Assembly (NCBI GenBank): GCA_963727915.1
Contig: CAVSID010000002.1
Location: 1 to 64,000 of the forward strand
Direction of reading: 5' to 3'
DNA length: 64,000 nt
From: CAWAND01 sp963727915
GTDB taxonomy: Bacteria; Chloroflexota; Anaerolineae; Anaerolineales; E44-bin32
Shown here: positions 46,701 to 54,393 of the stretch, in pieces
Layout: each line of letters opens with the position of its first letter
Position numbering within the stretch: the stretch's first letter is position 1
Translations under genes and position numbers: made by a program
The notes under the pieces: generated by a model
Told to the model about the DNA's origin: nothing
What the model saw: the letters and a program-made list of their open reading frames with translations, nothing else
Databases searched by the model: none

Positions 46701-49647
46701 ATCTTCATCGCCATGAAGGCCGAGCTGGACCGTCGTGCCAAACTGCTGGCCGACGGCCGGGTGGGGGACCTGGTGGAATACCGCAAGAAGGTCATTCCCC
46801 GGTTGAAGCCAACCGATGAGCTTCCCAGCACATTCCCCCACCTGTTCATCATCGTCGACGAATTCGCCGAAATGGTGACGCAGAACCCCGAGTACAAGGC
46901 ACAATTCGAGAGCATCACACGTCTGGGCCGTGCCTTCGGCGCCACGCTGATCCTGGCCACCCAGCGGCCGGCGGGCATGGTGACCGATCAGATGCGGGCG
47001 AACATGAAGTTCCGAATCTGCTTGCGGGTTGAGACGGCTGACGACAGCAAGGAACTGCTGAAGCGGCCCGACGCGGCCACGCTCCCACCCCTGGGCGGAC
47101 GCGGCTACATCCAGATTGGCGGCGGGGCGCTGATTGAGCTGCAGGCAGCCTGGGCCGGCGGAGAATACCGCGATGATGGCAACGACCCGGTCTACAAGAA
47201 GCAAGAGCTTGCTCGACGCGCTGGGGGTCAGCGAGGACAACCAGCCAGGGATCCTGATCGACTGGCTGGTGGCCGCCATGGGCGCCGAGGCCAAGCGTCA
47301 GAAGGTTCCCAGGCAGCTCAAGCCCTGGCCCGATCCTCTTCCGGAACGTCTGCCGATGGATCTGCCTATCGAAGCCAGTTATCTGCCAGGGTTCCAAGCC
47401 GGGATCCGAAGTTGTGCTCGACCCGGTGGTGGCCAAGTGGATTGCTAGCCCGCGATCCAAGACCCTGTGGGGTGAGACGGACTGGTCGAAGCCGATCCCG
47501 ATGCAGGCGCCCATCGGCTTGATCGACAACCCGTACCAATCAAGACAGATGATCTACAACCTGGACCTGGCGGCCGATCCGGTCGTCGCTCTTCGGCGCA
47601 GCGGGGCGCGGCAAGACGACCTTCCTCAAATCCTTGATCCTCTCCCTTTGCGCTTCACACTCGCCGGAGCAGCTCCAGATCTTTGCCCTGGACTTTGGCC
47701 GGGGTGGTCTGAAGTCGATGCGAAAGCCATGCCGCACATCGGCGGGATCGTGGATGCCAACGAAGACGAGCGCGTCGAGCGGTTGCTGCGAATGGTCCGC
47801 TACACGATCGACGGCCGCCAAGCAGAAGCTGGCGGCCTACGACTCGGTCGAAGAGTACAACGCCGCCAATCCCAGCGATCCCATGCCGCCGTGCTGGTGG
47901 TTATCGACAATGTGGCCGAGTTCAAGGAAACGTACGAGCACTACCTGGAAGGGCTGATCGACCTGGTCAAGGACGGCCGATCGTTCGGCGTCTACTTTGT
48001 CGTTACAGGCGATGTGCTGGACGATGTCCCGAGCAAGCTCTTCAATGTCCTCGGCCAGAGGATGACCTTCAACCAGCTCGATCCCGTGGACTACAGCATG
48101 ATCGTCGGCCGAGGAGGCATCCATCCTAACAATGTCCCCGGGCGTGGCCTGATGGTGGCCACGATCGATGGCAAGCCCCAGCCGCTTGAGTTCCATACGG
48201 CCGTTCCCGGGGGTGATCCTGACGGCGACCTGTATCGCGATCTTTCGGATCGGATGGCCTCCGTCTGGGAAAGCCTGGTCGAGGACAATCCGGAGCTGGC
48301 TCCGAAGAGGGCCAAGCCGGTAGAAGTCCTGCCCGAGATGATCGATCTGAAGACGGTTCTACCGGCTATGGGCAAGGGTGCCAAGCAGGTCACAGCGCCG
48401 ATCGGCGTCAACGACTCTGGATCGTGAACCGACCCTGGTGGAGTTTGGATCCAAGGGCCCCCACTGGCTGGTAATGGGTCCGCCCATGACGGGCAAGACG
48501 ACCACCCTGCGCTCGCTTGGTGTTGTCGCTGGCGCACTGCTATTCGCCCAGCCAGGTGGCGATGATCCTGGTCGATCCTTCCGATCCGGCCCGCCGGTTC
48601 TTCAACTTTGGCGCCGGCGACGGTAACTCACTGGACAGTCTGCCGCATGTGTTGGCGACGGTGACGGATGCAGCTGGGATGGACCGGGTGGTCAAGCGCC
48701 TCACGGCGGAGTACGATGACAAGATTCGTGCCCGACTTGCTGACGCAGAAGAAAGTCGTTCGACGCCAGTGGACAACTCTGCGCGAACGATCTTCGTCAT
48801 CTTCGATCACTACGACGACGTCGATCTGCTCAATGGCTCTGGCTTGGGGACGCTGGATCTGGCGGAGGTTGGCAAAGGGAAGAATATCGGCTTCGTCATC
48901 GCCGGCAGCATGGACATCACCCGCGACAGCAGCGACAAGCTCCGCCGGCGCGCCGAATCGGCCCGCTACACGTTGGTGCTCAATGATGTCGAGGCCGTGC
49001 GCTACATGGGCGTCCGGGGACTCTCGATCCCCGACAAGGAACTACCGCCCGGTCGAGGCTACCTGGTCAAGGCTGTCACTGCCGATCAAACTCAGATCTG
49101 CCTGCCGTTCATCGAGGCGGTCAACGGCGCCGGACCGGATGCCCAGTTGTCGAAGATCATCGGCGAAATCAGAAAGAAGTACGCGAGCGGGCGAGGTGGA
49201 GCTACCACGCCAGCGATATTGCTCCACTGGAAGAGGCGCTGGGCGTGGAGACGACCGAGCCGGTTGAAGAACCACAATCGACCTACGTGCCGGAACAGAT
49301 CTCGCCCGAGGCCGAGGAGGCGCAAGCCGAACTGGAGCAGCTCATGGCCCAACAAGCCGAAATGATGAAGATCATCGACTCCCTTGAAACGCCGACCGAG
49401 TTCAACTTCGCTGTGGTCGAGGTCCCGGACGACGAGCCCGCCGCGAAGGGCCAAGACTGCCGACCGGGGCTCGAGCTCCAAGTCGGCTCCGGCCAAGAAG
49501 GCCACCGGCAAGACAGGAGCGAGGACAGCCAAGAAGACGACGAGCGGCAGCTCGAAGCCCGCGAAGAAGGCCAGCCCCACGACCAAGTCGTCGACGACCA
49601 GGAAGACCAGCGAACCGAAGTCGAGGTCTTCTGGAACCAAGAAGTAG
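40771..49647 (+). CDS. Giant EccC/EssC-type FtsK-SpoIIIE ATPase with seven P-loop modules (frameshifted)
   Basis: About 2950 codons. The N-terminus has a TM pair (IISLLLPLVTVLGFVFV, ALFAVPMAATM), then an EccC-type D0 region (WEWAGWLPHVNAREIG). P-loops follow at about 42402, 43558, 44502, 45588, 46512, 47595 and 48477. Modules 1, 3 and 5 carry GTTGSGKSELxLT, LVDFKGGAAFEPF and Walker B IIVDEFAEM with catalytic Glu. Modules 2, 4 and 6 carry GxAGRGKTTFxKSL but VIDNFAEFxE, lacking that Glu. Module 7 has MGPPMTGKTTTLRSL and VIFDHYDDVD. The C-terminus is a Lys/Ala/Ser/Thr-rich basic tail. Known EccC has three ATPase modules. Frameshifts lie near 41000, 41300, 47205, 47400, 47590, 47690, 47815, 48410, 48530, 49195 and 49440. 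It is the expected motor for WXG100 export. Confidence 0.88.
42162..48290 (+). repeat. Three tandem ~2-kb coding repeats inside the EccC-like gene
   Basis: Units begin at about 42162, 44264 and 46274, each with RPAxxLPRs and then P-loop module (GSGKSE), GRGKTT module and a GRGxxxxxNVPGRGL-like end. Spacing of equivalent P-loops is 2100 and 2010 bp. Units 2 and 3 are closest (shared APLGLxSSREVR, GNAVERIFxAMKAELDRRAKLLAD). Confidence 0.85.
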
Positions 49648-49653
49648 GGAGGG

Positions 49654-50293
49654 ATGATGGACAGGCTCAATCTCACCCTCGATATTCGTGCCAATGAGGT
49701 CGGGAGCAAAGAGGTCAACGTCCGAAGCAGCCTGGTCGTGGCAAACCTCCTGGCGGAGATCCAAGACAAATTCAACCTGGATGGGACTTTGGAGCTGCGT
49801 GCCTGAGAAAGGTGATGCCCTGGCATTGAACCAGCCGCTTGATTCAGGCTGGCGTCGAGGATGGCGCCAAACTGATCTGCGATCGGGTGGAGGAGGACAC
49901 CGGTACGCGCGATGCCATCCTGCAGGGAATCCGGCAACCCTTTGAAGAAGGACAATTCAAGCGAGTATATTTCGAGGAAGAGCACACGTTGACCGAATAT
50001 GATGTGAGCTGGCAGCCGGCAATTATCGGCCGCCTCGGATCACCGCGACCCCTCCAAGAACCGGCTCCTGGCTGTCGATCTGGAGAGCATCGAAGATTTG
50101 CCGACGGTCTCGCGCCACCATGCATGCCTGACGGCCAAGGCGGGCAAGTTCTTCATCGAGCAGCTGGCGGCGCGCAATCCGACCTTTCTGGACGGGAAGG
50201 CAATTGAAAACCGGCCGCAAGTATCCGCTGGCGGCCGGTTCTCGTATCCAGGTAGGGAATGTGTCTCTTGACTTTCTACATCATCACCTGATT
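49654..50293 (+). CDS. YukD/EsaB-like ubiquitin-fold plus FHA protein (frameshifted)
   Basis: ATG 49654 behind GGGAGGG, 6 nt after the ATPase stop. Restored by joining frames: MDRLNLTLDIRANEVG, VNVRSSLVVANLLAEIQDKF, EKGDALALNQPLIQAGVEDG has the beta-grasp layout of YukD/EsaB and the EccD N-terminus. It is followed by a middle region (LQGIRQPFEEGQFKRVYFEE) and an FHA domain with LPTVSRHHACLT (S-R-H-H), GKFFIEQLAARNPTFLDGK and LAAGSRIQVGNVSLDF. Frameshifts near 49800, 49845, 50030 and 50200, and perhaps 50280, break it; the stop at 50291-50293 assumes the last one. FHA binds phospho-Thr. It is probably a cytoplasmic regulator of the secretion ATPase. Confidence 0.65.
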
Positions 50294-50311
50294 GTGAAGG
50301 CTTTCACAAAG
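50294..50311. promoter_or_regulatory. Palindromic site TTGTGAA-N4-TTCACAA
   Basis: A perfect 7-4-7 inverted repeat directly after the FHA gene stop, between convergent genes. It has the same arms as the site at 31575-31592. Confidence 0.4.
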
Positions 50312-50316
50312 TCTCC

Positions 50317-50343
50317 GGCGACCAGAGGCCCTGGTCGCCGGCC
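50317..50343. terminator. Hairpin between convergent type VII genes
   Basis: A perfect 10-bp stem CCGGCGACCA/TGGTCGCCGG (50317-50326 with 50334-50343), 7-nt loop. No T run follows, so it may act as a bidirectional, weak or Rho-assisted terminator. Confidence 0.55.
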
Positions 50344-50350
50344 ACATTGT

Positions 50351-52326
50351 TCATCCGCTAACCGCCCCAGTCATCCGGGACCTGGAGTTGTCGATCAAGT
50401 GGGTCCGGTCATCAGCGGTGCCCGAGTAGGGGCTGGCATTCTCTTCGGTTCGGGCGAAGTTAAACTGGAGCTTGACGCCGCGCTGGGCCAGATCGCCTAG
50501 CACGATCTCGTCGCCGTCCGCCAGCACGACCGGTGAATTCGGCCTGGATCCGCCGGCCATTCAGCCGCGTCCCGGCGCTGGAGTTCTTGTCGGTCAGCCG
50601 GAAGGCGTTGTCGTCGTTAAGCTCGATGGTGCAGTGCGTGCCGGCTCACAGAGCTCTCGGCATCGCTGTAGAACGAGATGTCGGATTGGGATGGATCGCG
50701 GCCAATGGACACCTTGAGTGCCGGTGATCTTGAGCCGTTCGCCGATCATGCCGCTGGGCCCTTCGAGCACGGTCAGCGTGGCCAGCGCCAATTCTGGCGA
50801 CCTCCGCCTGGAACATGGTGCGCATGACCTGGTCGTCGGTATCGGCGCTGACAGGCGCCGGCAGCCCTTCGGGCGGCCACGGAATATGAAGAAGGCGCCG
50901 CCGATCACGACCACCGCCAATAGACCCAAGAAGCAGAGAAGCGGCACGCCAATCTTGGCCGCTGTGGGGACGGATTGGAGCAGGCCGCCGGCAGGGGTCG
51001 GCGGCGGCGCCACCTCGACGTCGACCGAACTGTCGCCGTCGGCGGAGAGCCCTAATTCGTCGGTGACCGTGACGCGCAGGGAGACCGAATTGGATCCGAC
51101 ATCGGTTATGTCGGACATGTCCCAGGTGAAGTTGATCGTCGATTGGTCGCCGGAAATGTCGGCCGTGTCCTCTAGATTACCGTTCACGAAAAGTTGAGCG
51201 CTGGAAATCTGGCGCGGGAAGCCGTCGGGCCAACTAATGGATGCGCTGACCTGCTTGCGAGTAGTGTCGTAGACGGGAGTGGCGTTGTCCGCATTGACCG
51301 TGGCTTCTCGGCGAATAGTGCTGCCTGCGGTCGGTTCAGTAATGAGCACCGAAGGCGGAGAGGGTGAAACTTCGTAGCTGCCGACCGCCCCTTCGTTGGG
51401 GCGGGTGGGGGTATTGACGGTGATCTCACGGCGGCCCGCATCTCCGATGGCGCTGCGGTAAGAAACTGTGTAGTAGGCCCGCTGCGGAATCGATTAATCT
51501 GATAGACGGCTGAGACTTGGCTCAGAACGCCGCTTCGAGAGAGCGCCGTGTACTGCCCACCGCTGCCGGCAGCCAAGAGCTCCAGAGCGTCGCGTCGGGA
51601 TTGAGAAAGATCGGTCTGGAAGACGTAAATCGATGTCTGTTGCAGACTGGCCTTCGCCGCTGTGTTGGTGGCCGAAGTCGGCGCCACGGTCGAACTGGGG
51701 TCTTCGATGAATCGAGTGAAGAACAGGATCACCGACGTCTGGCTCCCGGGCACCGAGATCATGTTGCCAAGCTGCGAAACGGCATCATCCACCGCCACCA
51801 GCCCCTTGGTAGAGCCTCGGCCCCGGTCGAACCCGAAGGCAGCCGCCCAGGTCGTCAATGCGCTGCCAGATTGCGAGGCGGGAAAGAGCGTGACGGTTTG
51901 GTCGCTGTCGACATTCTGCCGTCGCCAGAACCATGACCGTGTCCGTGCCGTCTCGGAAATACCCGCCGCTGACGAGAGCCGTGATCGCCTGGCGAATGTT
52001 GCTTTCCCCGAAGGACTGGTAGTTCGCCAATCTCCCTGGTCGATAACAAATACGTAGGTGATCGGTCCGTCGCTATTGGGCGTGACCTGGACGTCGGCTG
52101 CTTCCTGGCCATTTTCATAGATGGTCAGATCGTTGGCATTCATCCCGCTGACAACTTGGTTGTCCAGCTGCACGGCTCGCAGGTCGAAGTGGATCAACGG
52201 GAAGGCGCTCGAGTCGACGTTGCTGACGAAGAAGGTCGCAGCGCTCTGGGCTGCAGCCGTGACCACTGTCACAAGCGCGATGAGCAGGGCTACGACGAGC
52301 CCGAATTTGATGCGTGAGTTGGTCAT
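50351..52326 (-). CDS. VWA-TM-FHA membrane protein 2 (frameshifted)
   Basis: ATG 52326 (MTNSRIKFG) starts a Sec signal (LVVALLIALVTVVTAAAQS). A VWA domain follows: ITYVFVIDQGRLANYQSFGE (the MIDAS is degenerate, D-Q-G-R), then ITALVSGGYFRDGTDTVMVL, LVAVDDAVSQLGNM and QTSVILFFTRFIEDP. Next is an Ig-like region (SLRVTVTDELGLSADGDSSV), a TM helix (GVPLLCFLGLLAVVVIGGAFF), and a cytoplasmic FHA domain broken by frameshifts (TLTVLEGPSGMIGERLKI, SVSRHH, DGDEIVLGD, VKLQFNF). It could link an outer adhesive domain to inner phospho-Thr signalling. It is last in a four-gene minus-strand type VII operon. Confidence 0.7.
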
Positions 52327-52346
52327 TTCAGGTTTGTTAGCCTCCG

Positions 52347-53137
52347 TCAGTCCTTCGGCGTACTTGTCCACTGGGCGATGATCGCCTCGAGGTTATCCTC
52401 GGTGCCATTTACAATACGAACTTGCTCAGAGTCCTCAGCATCTTGGTACACTAGCCAGGCCGACCTCCCTTGACCCAGTGACGATGATCCGTTTGCCAGC
52501 CTCGGCGTCGTCCGAGGCCCGGGAGAAGGACGACATGACCCACCGGCGGTTCTCCGGCTGCAGCAACCAGGGAAACTGCCTTGGTCGACCTTTCCGTCCG
52601 CCTCCTCAAGCAGCGTCCCGGCCTTTTCGGCCTGACCCTTTTTGGCGGCAGCGACAAGCTTCTTGAAAGTCGCTGCGGGCAGGGAACATTTCGCGGCGCT
52701 CCCGGAGTTCTTAAGGCCCAAGATATCTGCCAACCGAGACGAAAGGGCCGAGGTATCCGGAATCGCCCCCAAGAGGAAGCGGCCTCCGGCGAGTGGTGCA
52801 AGCTCTGCAACGCCGAGAGGGGTGACGTAGTGCAGCGTGAAAGCCACTTGAACTCGGCCGGCTGCTCACGCAAGGTGGCGACGACAAAATCCGGGCTGGC
52901 AATCATGGCCACGATCTCGAACAGATCTGAATTCAGGTCATACTCGTTCTGGGCTGCATCCAGCGGTTTGAGCCAGCCATTCTTCTCCAGATCCACCCGC
53001 CCCTGGCCGTAGATCTGATCCTGCTTCTTGGGGCTGGTAGGAAACAGACCGGCAGCGTCCAGGCCGATGACGTCCTCTGCTTGGACCGCGGCCAGGAGGT
53101 AGGCGAATTCTGGCGTGCCCAGTTCGGCGCCGCTCAT
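52347..53137 (-). CDS. EspG-like putative secretion chaperone (frameshifted)
   Basis: ATG 53137 is preceded by AGGAGAAG. The N-terminal part reads LGTPEFAYLLAAVQAEDVIGLDAAGLFP, then GRVDLEKNGWLKPLD, YDLNSDLFEIVAMIASPDFVV. After a frameshift near 52830 it continues HYVTPLGVAELAPLAGGRFLL, with a C-terminal TPR/helix-like stretch (FKKLVAAAKKGQAEKAGTLL). The EF-x-x-L opening, rGwL segment and La-x-P strand resemble mycobacterial EspG, the chaperone of PE/PPE substrates, but the similarity is faint and read by eye. It lies 12 nt after the WXG-fusion gene, which fits a chaperone for that product. Confidence 0.45.
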
Positions 53138-53149
53138 GGTGTTCTTCTC

Positions 53150-54308
53150 CTAGAAAGCGGACTTGACTGCCGCGAATGATGGAACTGGCCATATTGATGC
53201 TGCCACTGACGCTGCCCGGAGACCAGGCTGGCGAGCCACCCACTGAGCTGGATCCGCCCGTCGCTCCTCGCCAGTAGCCGATCCCGCCTAGATGGCCCGC
53301 CTGGGGAGTGCTCGACTGTCCCAAGCCCGAATAATTGTAACCCGGGCCGAGATTGTGGCTGTTGAGAAGATAGCCGGCCGCTGACTGGGCCACGGCGTGG
53401 TATCCGACTGGCGTGTTGCCGCCAGCCACGGCAAACTTGCCGGGCCCGATCAGACCCCCATTCGGTTTGAGCATGGCGCCAAAAACTGGGTCAATTCCGT
53501 ATGCATCTCCGACAACCTTGCCAAACCGCATCTGCGTCATTGACCCCTGAAAGCCCTGGCCCGAGCCTCCACCGCCCCCGGCGGCAGCCTCCGGCTCGGG
53601 TTGGGCCGCTTCTGCGGTGTCGGTCGGGGCCGCCGCTGCATCCTGCTGAACCTGTATCTCCAGGTACTTGTCGTACTCCACCTGGATCTCGACAAACGGC
53701 CGGCCTCGAAGATCCGAAATCTCGATCAGAATGCTGGTCACATCTCCGCCTGCCGGTGCCTGGCTTAGCGAACCCATCAGTTGGCCCAACTCGGGTCCGG
53801 CGCCCTGTATCTCAATACCGATAAGGTTCTGCATACTAGCAGCGGCGAAAAGCTGGCTCGGATCAAGCACCAGGAACGGGTTGGAAAGCTGCGGGCCCGC
53901 GCTACTTCCGGCCGATGATCCGCCGCCAGCGGCGCCGCCCGCGGCAGCAGCGGCTTCGGCAGCCGCGATGCCGCCTCTCAATGCCGCCATGATGCCCGCC
54001 TCGGGCTGGCCGCGAAACAGCCCGCCCAGTTCATCGTCGGCATTGTGCATGATTTGGGATACGTTTTGCATGGCGTGTTGGCCGGATTCGAGCGCCTTCA
54101 CCAGCTTCGTGAGGCTCGGCAGGAGAAGGTTGTCCATGTCATCATAGAACTGTTTGGCGCCCTTTCCGGCCCAATCACCGCTACGAAGAACGTCCACCTG
54201 CTGATTGATCTTCTGAAGGGCCTGAGTTGCGGCTTGCGCCTGCTGATCGAAAGCCCTTCCGACCTGAGAAAGGCTGTCGAAATCCGTCCTTATCCGGAAA
54301 CCGGCCAT
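53150..54308 (-). CDS. Large WXG100-fusion protein, candidate type VII substrate/effector
   Basis: About 386 aa. Residues 1-100 are a WXG100 domain (SGDWAGKGAKQFYDDMDNLL) very similar to the small protein encoded at 37894. An Ala/Gly/Ser-rich linker follows, then a beta-type segment (VTSILIEISDLRGRPFVEIQ), an Ala/Glu/Gly linker, and a C-terminal domain with MRFGKVVGDAYGIDPVFGAM and VGYHAVAQSAAGYLLNSHNLG, which I do not recognise. A frameshift near 53175 precedes the restored end AAVKSAF at TAG 53150. No signal peptide is present. The design (WXG100 head plus variable tail) is that of LXG-type effectors, but toxic activity is not shown. Confidence 0.72.
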
Positions 54309-54393
54309 GACTTCCTCCCGGGCCCCGGCCGTCCTGGATAGACGGCTGGCCCAATCCTCTCTGTCCAGGTTTTGGAGGCGCTCGGGTTGTGCC

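Noticed and set aside
45624..47294. 556-codon minus-strand open frame inside the ATPase gene
   Set aside because: It mirrors the strongly conserved plus-strand P-loop modules and has no protein features of its own.
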